NCBI GenBank assembly: GCA_963764505.1
Contig: CAVXSP010000001.1
Coordinates: 186,001 to 250,000, forward strand
Source: CAVXSP01 sp963764505
Lineage (GTDB): Bacteria > Acidobacteriota > Vicinamibacteria > Vicinamibacterales > SCN-69-37
Reading direction: 5' to 3'
DNA length: 64,000 nt
Position 1 is the first letter of the stretch. Every line of letters starts with the position of its first letter. Below the pieces are notes generated by a model. It made no database searches. It was given only the letters and a program-made list of their open reading frames with translations, and had not been told where the DNA came from. Below are positions 28,401 to 36,673 of the stretch, one piece after another. Made by a program: the position numbers and the translations under genes.

Positions 28401-29056
28401 TCGAAGACGAACGGCACGCGGCCGTGAACCTGCGCCTGGACCTCCGGATCGACGAGACCTACGTTCCCGACATGAACCAGCGGCTTGGCATCTATCGCAA
28501 GCTGGCGAGCGCGCGCTCGAACGACGAAGTCGACCGGTACCTCGACGAGCTGCGGGATCGCTATGGACCGCTGCCCGAGACGGTGTGCAATCTGGCCGAG
28601 TACGCCAGGATTCGGGTGGCGGCCGACCGGCTCGGGGCCGAGACGCTCGACCGCCAGGGCTCCTCCGTCGTCTTGAAGTTCAGGCAGGACGCGAAGCTCG
28701 ACCCGACATGGCTGCTCCGGCTGGTCCAGGGGCGCGGCGACCTGACGCTGCTGCCTCCGGCCGTGCTGCGGCTGGACCTCGACCGTCCATCGGCCGCGCA
28801 CGTGCGACCGCAGGGGACGCCGCGCGCCGGCGCGAGCGCTCCGCCGGGCCGGCTGCGACCGAAGGCGCCGCCGCCGGCCGAACGGGAGCAGGCCGATTCG
28901 TGGTGGACGACCAGGGCGACCGCGGCGGGTGTCACTGCCGGATTCACGCGGGAAGCCGTGACGGCCGAGCCGGAGCTGGATCCGGGGGCTGCAGACGGGC
29001 TCTTCGAGCGCCTAGGCGCCGTTCTGGGCCAGCTGCAACAGGGTCTGCTCGGGTGA
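25494..29056 (+). CDS. mfd: Transcription-repair coupling factor Mfd, with two frameshifts
   Basis: Mfd is a DNA translocase that removes stalled RNA polymerase and recruits UvrA. The gene reads in three successive frames. An extra A near 26409 (GATCAG-A-ATCGCC) ends the first part after RRAAPFDQ; an extra T near 28276 (CTCGAT-T-CTCGAG) breaks the conserved ALDLEIRGAGNLLGGEQSGH. With both removed the product is 1186 residues, normal for Mfd. The first part is UvrB-like, followed by the RNA-polymerase-interaction domain (VGDLVVHVDSGIGRFVGLKK), helicase motifs CGDVGYGKTEVAMRAAFKA, DEEQRFGVAHKERIK and TATPIPRTLNMSLAG, and the C-terminal UvrA-inhibiting domain. Confidence 0.93.
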
Positions 29057-29093
29057 GATGTCCCGGCCCTTACAATAGAAGAGGTTCCACGGC

Positions 29094-30168
29094 ATGAGAC
29101 GCGCGCTCCTGGTCGTCGTCGCCCTTCTGGTGCTCCTTGGCGCCGCCCCCGGGCTGATCGCCCAGGATTCGAGCACGATCATCCAGCGTGTGCTGGTGAA
29201 GGTGAACGGCGAGGCGTTCACCCAGAAGGATCTCGAGGAACGGCAAGTCGATGCGCTCCAGCAGGCGGGCAAGGGCGACCTGCAGGGCCAGGCGCTCAAG
29301 GACGCGCTGACCGAGATGATGCCGGCGCTGCTCGTGAGTGCGGTCGACGAGATGCTCCTGCTGCAGCAGGGGCGCGAAGCGGGCTATCACCTGAGCGATG
29401 ATCAGTTCAAGGACACCGTCGGGCGAATCAAGCAGGAGAACAAGCTGACCGACGCGTCCTTCAACGAGGCGCTTTCACAGGAAGGCCTGAGCCTCGACGC
29501 CCTCCGCAAACGGCTGGATCGCAGCTTCATCATTCAGCAGGTGCAGCAGCACGAGGTGCTCCAGCACATGACGCTGACCGAGCAGGAGATGCGGCAGGAC
29601 CTACCAGCAGCACCCCGACGAATTCTCGACGCCTGCGACGGTGACGTTGCGCGAGCTGCTGGTGGCCGTAGCCGTGCCGGAGACGAAGGCGGGGCAGCCG
29701 GCGCTCGTCTCGCAGGCGGCCGAGCAGACCGCCCGCCAGCGAGCAGAGGCGCTCCGCGAGCGCGCCACCGGCGGCGAGAGCTTCGAGAAGCTCGTCACGG
29801 AGAACTCCGACGGCGCGAGCAAGTCGAACGGCGGGTTGATCGGACCGATCAACGTGGAGGAGCTGGCGAGCGGCGTCCGTGACGCGCTCGCGAAGCTCGA
29901 GCCCGGCGGCATCACCGAGCCCATCCGCACGGGTCGCGGGTACCAGATCTTCCAGCTCGAGACGCGCACGCCTGCCGCGCCAAAGCCGTTCGACACGGTC
30001 CGCGACGACATCGCGCAGAAGGTCGGCGAGGCGCGGCTCGATGTCGAGACCGCCAAGTACCTCCAGCAGCTCCGCGCGCAGGCCTACCTCGAGTGGAAGC
30101 GCCCGGATCTGCGGCAGATGTACGAGAAGGGGCTCGCCGAACGGGCCTCGACCAACAAGGCCGAGTAG
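29094..30168 (+). CDS. Periplasmic SurA/PpiD-like peptidyl-prolyl isomerase, frameshifted
   Basis: This is probably a periplasmic chaperone and proline isomerase for outer-membrane protein folding. The first part starts ATG 29094 with a clear signal peptide (RRALLVVVALLVLLGAAP) and a SurA-type N-terminal helical domain (VNGEAFTQKDLEERQ). The frame breaks after EQEMRQD: an extra C near 29601 must be removed to read YQQHPDEFSTPATVTLREL. The second part is a parvulin domain with GESFEKLVTENSDGASKSNG and GLIGPINVEEL. Corrected length is 357 residues. dusB begins 22 bp downstream. Confidence 0.87.
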
Positions 30169-30190
30169 CCCGCCTTCCCTTCGCGCCCCC

Positions 30191-31300
30191 ATGAAGATCG
30201 GATCCCTCACCCTGACCGACCCGGTTGCGCTCGCACCCATGGCCGGCATGACCGACACGGCCTTCCGACGACTGGTGAAGCGTCACGGCGGCTGCGGGCT
30301 CGTCGTGAGCGAGATGGTGAGCTCGGAAGGGCTCGTCCGCGGCATCGATCGCACGCTCGAGTACGCGGAGTACACCGAGGAAGAGCGGCCGGTGGCGATT
30401 CAGATCTTCGGTGGCGATCCGGCGAAGATGGCCGACGCCGCGCAAATCGTCGAGGGCATGGGCGCCGACGTCGTCGACGTCAACATGGGCTGCCCGGTCC
30501 CGAAGATTGCAAAGCACAACGCCGGCTGCAGCCTCATGCGCGAGCCCGAGCATGCCGCCGAGGTCGTTCGCGCGATGGCGCGGGCGGTGCGGATTCCGGT
30601 GACCGTCAAGATGCGCGCCGGATGGAACGACACGAGCATCAACGCGCCATATCTCGCACGGCTGGTCGAGGACGCCGGCGCCGCCGCGGTGGCGGTCCAC
30701 GGGCGCACGGCGGCGCAATCCTACACGGGAGAATCGGACTGGAAGCTGATCGGGCAGGTCGCCGCCTCCGTCGGCATCCCCGTGTTCGGCTCGGGCGACT
30801 GCGTGGAGGCCGCGCACGTCGTGCGCCATCTCGAGAACGACGGCGTCAGCGGCGTGCTCGTGGGACGAGGCGCCCTCAGGAACCCGTGGATCTTCCGCCA
30901 GGCGGCGGATGCCCGGCGGGGCGGCGATGGCACGGCGGTGTCACTCGCGCAGCGCGGTCAGTTTCTGCTCGACTACCTCGACCTGCTCCTCGCCGACCCG
31001 GAGGGCGAGCACGACGGCTTTCGCCACACGGCCCCGGGGGCGGGCTCGCCGGCCGAACCGCCCCGGCCCGCCCGAGGCCGTGAACGCTGGGTGATCAACA
31101 AACTGAGGGCCCTCAATTCCTGGTACTCGAAGGGGCTCGAAGCGGGATCACGATTCCGGGTTGCGGTGAACTCCGCGGAGTCGATCGCAGGAGTTCGGCA
31201 GTTGATCGAGGAATTCTTCTTCCCATCCGGCCTGCGAGAAACGGCTCTCTGCGGAGAGAGTGCCTTCGGACCTTCTGAAATTCTGTCTTTAGACCAATAG
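30191..31300 (+). CDS. dusB: tRNA-dihydrouridine synthase (DusB-like)
   Basis: Dus enzymes reduce uridines in the tRNA D-loop using FMN and NADPH. The 369-residue protein has the TIM-barrel signatures LAPMAGMTDTAFR (about 14-26), the active-site region VDVNMGCPVPKIAKHNAGCS with the catalytic cysteine, FMN-binding VTVKMRAGWND, AVHGRTAAQSYTG and VGRGALRNPWIF. A proline/alanine/arginine-rich segment of about 25 residues (near 280-305) is an unusual insertion before the C-terminal helical domain. The 3' end overlaps the convergent minus-strand gene by 12 bp. Confidence 0.93.
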   Translation: MKIGSLTLTDPVALAPMAGMTDTAFRRLVKRHGGCGLVVSEMVSSEGLVRGIDRTLEYAEYTEEERPVAIQIFGGDPAKMADAAQIVEGMGADVVDVNMGCPVPKIAKHNAGCSLMREPEHAAEVVRAMARAVRIPVTVKMRAGWNDTSINAPYLARLVEDAGAAAVAVHGRTAAQSYTGESDWKLIGQVAASVGIPVFGSGDCVEAAHVVRHLENDGVSGVLVGRGALRNPWIFRQAADARRGGDGTAVSLAQRGQFLLDYLDLLLADPEGEHDGFRHTAPGAGSPAEPPRPARGRERWVINKLRALNSWYSKGLEAGSRFRVAVNSAESIAGVRQLIEEFFFPSGLRETALCGESAFGPSEILSLDQ

Positions 31301-31636
31301 TCCAGCTTCTGGAGCGTCAACTTCCGAGAGCTCCAGGTCGACGATCAACGTGGCCTTGCAAAGCTGCCAAAACATCGCCCGAAGTTCGTCGTGAGCTGGG
31401 TGCGAGAGGTAGCGGTCCAGCGATGGTCTGTCTGCGAAATTCATGACCGCTGCGTATGAATAGGTCGAACGGCCATTTTCTTGTCCTGAGCAAAAGTAAG
31501 AAATCGTCCGGCCAACGTGCGTATTTCTCACGTCTGCTATTTGACGGGCTGTCGACCTAATCGTATCGAGGAAGGCGCGTCGACGTTCCGGGTCGATGTC
31601 TGACTTCGGCTCGAACAGCACGACGTGGGAAATCAC
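31289..31636 (-). CDS. Stress-responsive alpha/beta-barrel (Dabb) domain protein
   Basis: This is a small protein of the dimeric alpha/beta-barrel superfamily. I chose GTG at 31636 because it has GAGAGG about 8 bp upstream and overlaps the preceding gene's stop as GTGA, indicating translational coupling; the product is 115 residues. It opens ISHVVLFEPKSDIDPERRRAF and contains ADRPSLDRYLSHPAHDELR, both typical of the Dabb family. Function in most homologues is unknown. It is the last gene of a minus-strand operon headed by an NtrC-type regulator and converges on dusB. Confidence 0.83.
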   Translation of the reverse strand: MISHVVLFEPKSDIDPERRRAFLDTIRSTARQIADVRNTHVGRTISYFCSGQENGRSTYSYAAVMNFADRPSLDRYLSHPAHDELRAMFWQLCKATLIVDLELSEVDAPEAGLLV

Positions 31637-32013
31637 CGCGAACCTCTCGGCTTGTGGCCGGGGGGCTTCGGTCGCGTCGGTCCGGCCCGGCGCTGACGCG
31701 CTTTGAAGCGCGCCCGCTTCTGGTCGCGCGTGAGCTGGAATCGCTCCCGGCGGTCGCGGTGTTCGCCGCCCGGGCGCCAACCGGCGGGCCGGCCGGGCTT
31801 CCGGGCGCGTCGGGCGAGCAGCGCCTGCCGCGCGTCTGCCGGCGACGGCCAGAGCCGATTGCGCTCGAACCATTGAAGGGTGACGTCTGATTGAGTGCGC
31901 TGCAGCTGGTACAGAGTGGGGAGCAGGTCCTCGCGATTGCGGGCGCGGAAGGACGTGGGCGTGGCGCCTGCCAGGATCACCCAGAAGCCAACGGCGCGTT
32001 TGCGCTGGATCAT
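31633..32013 (-). CDS. Small, very basic protein of unknown function
   Basis: The 126-residue product starts at ATG 32013, overlapping the response regulator stop as ATGA, and its own stop overlaps the Dabb gene start as GTGA. These two overlaps argue strongly that it is a real, translationally coupled gene. The N-terminal 50 residues include FWVILAGATPTSFRARNRED and LLPTLYQLQRTQSDVTLQWF; the rest is rich in Arg, Lys and Pro (ending KPPGHKPRGS). I do not recognise a family. RNA or DNA binding is a possibility based only on charge. Confidence 0.7.
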   Translation of the reverse strand: MIQRKRAVGFWVILAGATPTSFRARNREDLLPTLYQLQRTQSDVTLQWFERNRLWPSPADARQALLARRARKPGRPAGWRPGGEHRDRRERFQLTRDQKRARFKARQRRAGPTRPKPPGHKPRGSR

Positions 32014-33398
32014 CGTTCGAGCCGCTTGAGTTTTTCGATGAGGGTGGTTCGCTTGATGTGCAGCAGGTCGGCGGCCTGGCGCTTGTTTCCGCCGGTGCGT
32101 TCCAGGGCCCGGCGGATCAGGCGGTGCTCGAACGTGGTGACGAGCTCGTCCAGCTGAACGCCCCCGTCGGGGATGGCCGCGTCTTCGCCGCGGGGGGCGG
32201 AGCGCACTGCCAGGATCTCGTCCGGGAGATCGGCCGCGGTGATCTGGGCGCGTCCCGGAGAGAGGACGAGGCTCCGCTCGATGACGTTCTCGAGCTGACG
32301 GACGTTTCCCGGCCAGCCGAACGCCATCAGCGCCTGCTGGGCGTCCTGCCCGAGCGTGACGCGGCTTCGCGGCGGCACGGCATCCCTGACGAACTGATCC
32401 AGGAAGTGCTGCGCGAGCAGGGGAATGTCCGCTCGGCGGTCCCGCAGGGACGGGACCCGCACGGGAATGACGTTCAACCGGTAGTAGAGATCCTCCCGGA
32501 ACGTCCCGTCGTCGACCATTCGCCGGAGATCGGAGTTGGTCGCCGCCAGGATGCGCACGTCGACGCGCACGGTCTGCGAGTCGCCGACCCGCTCGAACTC
32601 GCGCGACTGGAGGACGCGCAGCAGCTTGGCCTGGAGGGACGGGCTCATCGTGCCGACTTCGTCGAGGAACAGCGTGCCGCGATGCGCCTGCTCGAGCCGC
32701 CCCTGGCGGTTCGCGACGGCGCCGGTGAATGCGCCGCGCACGTGGCCGAACAGCTCGGCTTCGAGCAGCGTTTCCGGGATGGCGCTGCAGTTGATGGCCA
32801 CGAAGCGCTGTTCGCGGCGAGGGCTGGCGTCGTGGATCGCGCGCGCGGCGAGCTCCTTGCCCGTGCCGGTTTCCCCGGTAATCAGGACGGTGCTCGACGT
32901 CAGGGCGACGGTCCGCAGCAGCTCGCGCAGCTGGACCATCACGGGCGCGCGGCCGATGAGCCCTTCGAGCTGGAACCGCTCGTGCAGCTGCGACCGGAGA
33001 TAGTCGTTCTCCGCACGGAGCCGCCGCTTCTCGATCGCGGCGTTCAGCTCGTGCATCAGCTCTTCGAACTGGAACGGCTTGGTGATGAACCCTTCGGCGC
33101 CGAGGCGCGTGACCTCCACCGCCTCGCGAATGGTCGCGAAGCCGGTGATGACGATGGCGATGATCTCGGGATACCGGGTGAACGCCTCGTCGAGCAGCTG
33201 GCGTCCGTCGACGCCGGGAAGTCGCAGGTCCGTGATGAGGACGTCGAACGCGAAGTTGTTGAGTCGCGCGACGGCATCCTCGCCGGTCCCGGCCTGCTCG
33301 ACGTGAAAGCCCTGTTCGGTGAGGCGCTCCGCGATCACTTCTCGAAACGGCGCTTCGTCTTCGACGAGCAGCAGGTGGTGCGGCGCGGCGTCGGCCAT
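32010..33398 (-). CDS. Sigma-54-dependent response regulator (NtrC family)
   Basis: This is a two-component transcription activator. The 462-residue protein has a receiver domain (about 8-120) with the phosphoacceptor Asp57 in VLITDLRLPGVDG, then a sigma-54 activator AAA+ domain with Walker A GETGTGKE at 175-182, the sigma-54-contacting GAFTGA loop at 222-227 and LFLDEVGTMSP, and a Fis-type helix-turn-helix at the C-terminus (NKRQAADLLHIKRTTLIEKL). It heads a minus-strand operon with a basic protein and a Dabb protein. The divergent gene pair (HTH protein and DHp-like domain) may be functionally linked. No cognate kinase is fused to it. Confidence 0.94.
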   Translation of the reverse strand: MADAAPHHLLLVEDEAPFREVIAERLTEQGFHVEQAGTGEDAVARLNNFAFDVLITDLRLPGVDGRQLLDEAFTRYPEIIAIVITGFATIREAVEVTRLGAEGFITKPFQFEELMHELNAAIEKRRLRAENDYLRSQLHERFQLEGLIGRAPVMVQLRELLRTVALTSSTVLITGETGTGKELAARAIHDASPRREQRFVAINCSAIPETLLEAELFGHVRGAFTGAVANRQGRLEQAHRGTLFLDEVGTMSPSLQAKLLRVLQSREFERVGDSQTVRVDVRILAATNSDLRRMVDDGTFREDLYYRLNVIPVRVPSLRDRRADIPLLAQHFLDQFVRDAVPPRSRVTLGQDAQQALMAFGWPGNVRQLENVIERSLVLSPGRAQITAADLPDEILAVRSAPRGEDAAIPDGGVQLDELVTTFEHRLIRRALERTGGNKRQAADLLHIKRTTLIEKLKRLER

Positions 33399-33495
33399 AT
33401 TCTTGACGGCCGCTGGAGTTTACCAGAAGGACGTCGGCGCGGCAGGCTCCGGACCTGCTAAAGTCGCCCCGCACCCCCGCCGATAGCTTACAGCG

Positions 33496-33708
33496 ATGCT
33501 GGACCGCGAAACCGTCTCCATCGCCCGCGCTGGCGAGCTCGTCGGGGTCAGCCGGCGCACTATCTATAACTGGATTGCCGGCGGAAAGATCCAGTACGTC
33601 CGCACGGCCGGCGGCTCCATCCGGATCTTCGTCGACACGCTCTGGCGCCAGCCGGACGAGTCCGACCCGGTCTGGCTCGGCGACCGCCGCTTCCCCAAAG
33701 GGGCCTGA
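33496..33708 (+). CDS. Small excisionase-type helix-turn-helix protein
   Basis: This 70-residue DNA-binding protein contains an excisionase/MerR-like winged helix: VSIARAGELVGVSRRTIYNW then IAGGKIQYVRTAGGSIRIF. The first block is the helix-turn-helix and the second the wing that reads DNA. The C-terminus (VWLGDRRFPKGA) has no known domain. There is no integrase nearby, so a regulatory role is more likely than recombination. The next gene begins 3 bp after the stop, so they form a two-gene unit divergent from the NtrC-type regulator. Confidence 0.8.
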   Translation: MLDRETVSIARAGELVGVSRRTIYNWIAGGKIQYVRTAGGSIRIFVDTLWRQPDESDPVWLGDRRFPKGA

Positions 33709-33711
33709 CCG

Positions 33712-33921
33712 GTGGAAGTCGCGGCCCTGGAGCTGTCGGCTCTGTTCCATCGCCTGAACAACCAGCTCGGCATCATCCTCGCCAACGCCGAGCTCCTCGA
33801 GAACCGGCTCCACGACGAGCCGCACAAGCTGCGTGCGGGTCAAGTCGTCTCGAGCGCGCTCGACGCCATCGACACCGTCCGCAAGCTCCGGCACATCGCC
33901 GATCCGGGCGCCGCCGCCTGA
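33712..33921 (+). CDS. Free-standing histidine-kinase dimerisation (DHp-like) domain protein
   Basis: This 69-residue protein (GTG start at 33712) looks like a lone DHp/HisKA domain. It contains ALFHRLNNQLGIILANAELL, closely resembling the kinase H-box pattern xxHELNNPLxxILxxAELL, with His13 at the phosphoacceptor position and Arg in place of Glu. A second helix (AGQVVSSALDAIDTVRKLR) matches the other half of the four-helix bundle. No ATPase domain is present. It is co-transcribed with the HTH protein. A phosphotransfer or dimerisation adapter role is inferred from this resemblance only. Confidence 0.7.
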   Translation: MEVAALELSALFHRLNNQLGIILANAELLENRLHDEPHKLRAGQVVSSALDAIDTVRKLRHIADPGAAA

Positions 33922-34218
33922 TCGTCCGCGTCCCTAAACAGCCCACGAGGCCGCCTTCAAGTACCGAATCTCGTCAACGCAATGACGAGACTGCCGAGTG
34001 TTGCCAAAAATTTGACGACACTTCGACCAACCGCACGAGGCTGCACGCAACTGCACGGGCTCGCACAACGGCGTTAACTGATTGTCTTTCAGCAACTTAT
34101 AGGAGAATCTCGGTCTCGCGGCTTTTCGTCTCTTGTTCGTGTTCCGGGCTGGCATTGCTGTTGCTCATAGGGCGTGCGCACGGCGTCCGTCGCGGCCCGT
34201 CGCCCTGGAGGAGAGGCA
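33922..34218. other. Intergenic region upstream of the sigma-factor gene
   Basis: About 300 bp without a convincing gene; it is visibly less GC-rich than the surroundings. It contains scattered GCACG-type repeats near 34030-34065. The end (34207-34216, GGAGGAGAGG) is a very strong ribosome-binding site for the sigma-factor gene. I saw no clear -35/-10 pair. Confidence 0.5.
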
Positions 34219-35058
34219 ATGCAGCGTTCACCCATGCGGGATCACGAGCAGGATCGTGTTTTGGCCAGTCTGCCGTTCGTCGAGTCGCTGGCCCGGCGGA
34301 TGGCATCGGCGATGCCGCACTCAATCGACCTCGGCGACCTCGTGCAGGACGGAGTCGTCGGGCTGATCGATGCCGCCCGCCGCTTCGACGAGGACCGCGG
34401 CATCAAGTTCGAGACGTTCGCCGAACGCCGGGTGCGAGGAGCCATCATCGACGCTCTCCGACGGGACGCCTGGCCGCGAGGCGTGCGCCGGGCGCGCCGG
34501 GAGCTCGAGGCGGCCCGCGAGGAGCTGCGCCGCGAGCTGGGCGGCGAGCCGAGTCTGGCGGATCTGGCCAAGCGGGTCGGCGCCGATGAGGCGCGGCTCG
34601 AGCGAACGATCGTCCGCATCAGCACGATCGAGTCGACCTCTTCGGTCGCGAACCCTGACGGCATGGACAACGCGTCGCTTCCGGCGGCGCTCGTGCCGCG
34701 AGAGCTGCCCGGCCCCGACGCCCTGTTCGAGCAGACGGAAGCGCGCGACCGCGTCCGCGCGGCGATGGCCAAGCTGCCTCCGCGCGAACGGCACATCGTG
34801 AGGCTGTACTACTTCGCCGAGGCGACCATGAAGCAGATTGGGGAGGCGATCGGCGTCAACGAGTCGCGCGTGTCGCAGTTGCACGCACGGGCGATGCAGC
34901 GCCTGCGCGGGCTGATGGGCGTGACGCCGGCGGCCGCCGTGCCCGCGGCGAGGCCGAAGCCGGCCCGTCCGCGGCTGGCCCATGCCTCGGCCAGGCGCCA
35001 GACGCCTGCGACGATCTCGCGGCAACGCAACCCGCTGCCGACCACGCGGGTCGCCTGA
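34219..35058 (+). CDS. FliA/WhiG-type alternative sigma factor
   Basis: This is a sigma-70 family factor of group 3. The ATG at 34219 follows the ribosome-binding site GGAGGAGAGG and gives 279 residues. Region 2 includes SIDLGDLVQDGVVGLIDAA and FETFAERRVRGAIIDALRR, both typical of sigma-28-type proteins. Region 3 is SLADLAKRVGADEARLE and region 4 ends IGEAIGVNESRVSQLHARAM. A basic, proline-rich tail (about 235-279) follows. No flagellar or anti-sigma (FlgM) genes are present nearby, so the regulon is unknown. Confidence 0.9.
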   Translation: MQRSPMRDHEQDRVLASLPFVESLARRMASAMPHSIDLGDLVQDGVVGLIDAARRFDEDRGIKFETFAERRVRGAIIDALRRDAWPRGVRRARRELEAAREELRRELGGEPSLADLAKRVGADEARLERTIVRISTIESTSSVANPDGMDNASLPAALVPRELPGPDALFEQTEARDRVRAAMAKLPPRERHIVRLYYFAEATMKQIGEAIGVNESRVSQLHARAMQRLRGLMGVTPAAAVPAARPKPARPRLAHASARRQTPATISRQRNPLPTTRVA

Positions 35059-35074
35059 GCGGGCGGACGCGGAT

Positions 35075-36646
35075 TCAGGACAGCACCTCGCGCGCGACTC
35101 TGACCAGGTCGCGGAGCCTGAACGGCTTGGCGAGCCAGCGGCAGCCGCATTCCTCGGCGAACCGCTCCGCTTGCGTGCCCGCGACCTCGCCGCTCACGAA
35201 GATGAGTCGGCGTGCAAGCTGCGGCATGATGGCCGCCACCTCGGCGTGGAAGCTCAGGCCGTCGATCTTCGGCATCTTCAGATCGCATATCACCAGGTCG
35301 TAGGTCCGCTCCCGTACGTGTGCGAGCGCTTCCGCGCCGTCCCCGGCGCGGTCCACTCCGAAGCCCGCGTCGGACAGCGCGCCGGCCACGGCTTCCGCAA
35401 GCGCCTCCTCGTCCTCGACGACGAGCGCGCGCGTTCCCCTCGGCACGGCGGGCAGCGTCCGTGCGGGAGCAGGGTCGGCCATCCGGAACTGGCCGGCGCC
35501 GACCGGCAGCTCCAGGAAGAACGAGGCGCCGCGGCCCTGGCTGGAGGTGACGGAGATTCGGCCGCCGTGTTCCTGGACGATGGCGTAGGCCACCGACAGC
35601 CCGAGTCCGGTGCCCTTGCCCGCCGGCTTCGTGGTGAAGAACGGGTCGAAGATCTTCTGCTGCACGTCCTCCGGCACGCCCGGCCCGTCGTCGTTGACCT
35701 CCAGGATCACGGCGTCCCGTTCCGGGTCGTGCCAGGACCGCAGGATCAGCAGCCCGCGGCCGTGGGCGCCGAGCATCGCCTGCTCGGCGTTGATCATCAG
35801 GTTCAGGAGCACCTGCTGGATCTGATGGGGGTCGGCGAACACTGGCGGCAGCCCGGCGGCGAGCGCCTCGAGAATGACCACGTTCGCCAGCCGCTGCTCG
35901 TACGCGCGGAGCGCCAGCGTCTCCCGCACGGTCTGGTTCAAGTCGACCAGCGTTCGCGTCGTATGCCGCTTCTGGACGAACGCCTGCAGGCTGCGGACGA
36001 TGCGGGCCGCACGTTCGGCGGCGTTGTGGATGGCGTCGATATCGCGGCGCGTCGGATCGTCGAGCCGGACGTCGGCGAGCCGCTCGGCGCAGGCGAGAAT
36101 CGTCGCGAGCGGATTGTTGAGCTCGTGGGCCACGCCCGAGATCGTCTGGCCCAGCGAGGCGAGCTTCTCGGCCTGGGAGAGCTGGCGATAGAGATCGAGC
36201 GCCTGATCCTGCAGTCTCTGGCGCTCGGTGACGTCGCGGATCAGCGCCTCGACACGGACCGTCGTGGACGAGGGCAGAGGCTCGGCGCGGGCGGTCATCT
36301 CGACCCACATGGGGGAGCCGTCCGCCTTGCGCAGCCGCAGAAGATAGCCCAGCGTCGTGCCGTCACGCGTGAGCTGCCGCAGGAAGTCGCTGCGCGCCTG
36401 CGTGTCGACGAAGCGCTCGGCATCCAGCGGGCGCACGTCCGACGCCGGCGTTTCCTCCGGCCATCCGAATATCAGCTTCAGGTAGGGATTGGCCGCCAGC
36501 GTCGCGCTGGCGTGGTCGCTGACGAGTCCGATATACACGCCTTCGTGAACGGCTTCGAACAGCCGCGCGAACGCGTCGTCACCGAGTCTGACTGCGGCGC
36601 GGGACGAGGGCGGGCCGCCGGGCACGGGTCTGCCGGATCTTACCAT
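35075..36646 (-). CDS. Hybrid sensor histidine kinase with N-terminal PAS and C-terminal receiver
   Basis: This is a soluble sensor kinase of 523 residues. A PAS domain (about 20-140) is followed by a HisKA region with the phosphoacceptor His174 in GVAHELNNPLATI, a HATPase domain with N-box LNLMINAEQAM, G1 VNDDGPGVP and G2 GKGTGLGLSVAYAI, and a C-terminal receiver domain with Asp455 in LVICDLKMPKIDG. There are no membrane segments, so it senses a cytoplasmic signal. It is divergent from the YhaM-like gene and convergent with the sigma-factor gene. Its H-box closely resembles that of the small DHp-like protein 2 kb away. Confidence 0.92.
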   Translation of the reverse strand: MVRSGRPVPGGPPSSRAAVRLGDDAFARLFEAVHEGVYIGLVSDHASATLAANPYLKLIFGWPEETPASDVRPLDAERFVDTQARSDFLRQLTRDGTTLGYLLRLRKADGSPMWVEMTARAEPLPSSTTVRVEALIRDVTERQRLQDQALDLYRQLSQAEKLASLGQTISGVAHELNNPLATILACAERLADVRLDDPTRRDIDAIHNAAERAARIVRSLQAFVQKRHTTRTLVDLNQTVRETLALRAYEQRLANVVILEALAAGLPPVFADPHQIQQVLLNLMINAEQAMLGAHGRGLLILRSWHDPERDAVILEVNDDGPGVPEDVQQKIFDPFFTTKPAGKGTGLGLSVAYAIVQEHGGRISVTSSQGRGASFFLELPVGAGQFRMADPAPARTLPAVPRGTRALVVEDEEALAEAVAGALSDAGFGVDRAGDGAEALAHVRERTYDLVICDLKMPKIDGLSFHAEVAAIMPQLARRLIFVSGEVAGTQAERFAEECGCRWLAKPFRLRDLVRVAREVLS

Positions 36647-36673
36647 CTCGCGGTACTATGCAGGCGCGGCCGT

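Noticed and set aside
31637..33894. A single long minus-strand frame of about 750 codons across the response regulator region
   Set aside because: Most of it is out of frame with the clear NtrC-type protein; only its last 126 codons, from ATG 32013, are supported by gene overlaps.
33496..34218. Prophage or integrative element, because of the excisionase-like HTH gene and the lower-GC gap after it
   Set aside because: No integrase, attachment-site pair or tRNA is present, and both neighbours are ordinary regulatory genes.
34982..36670. Plus-strand open frame running into the YhaM-like gene
   Set aside because: It is antisense to the well-supported histidine kinase and only becomes protein-like at the YhaM start (36674).
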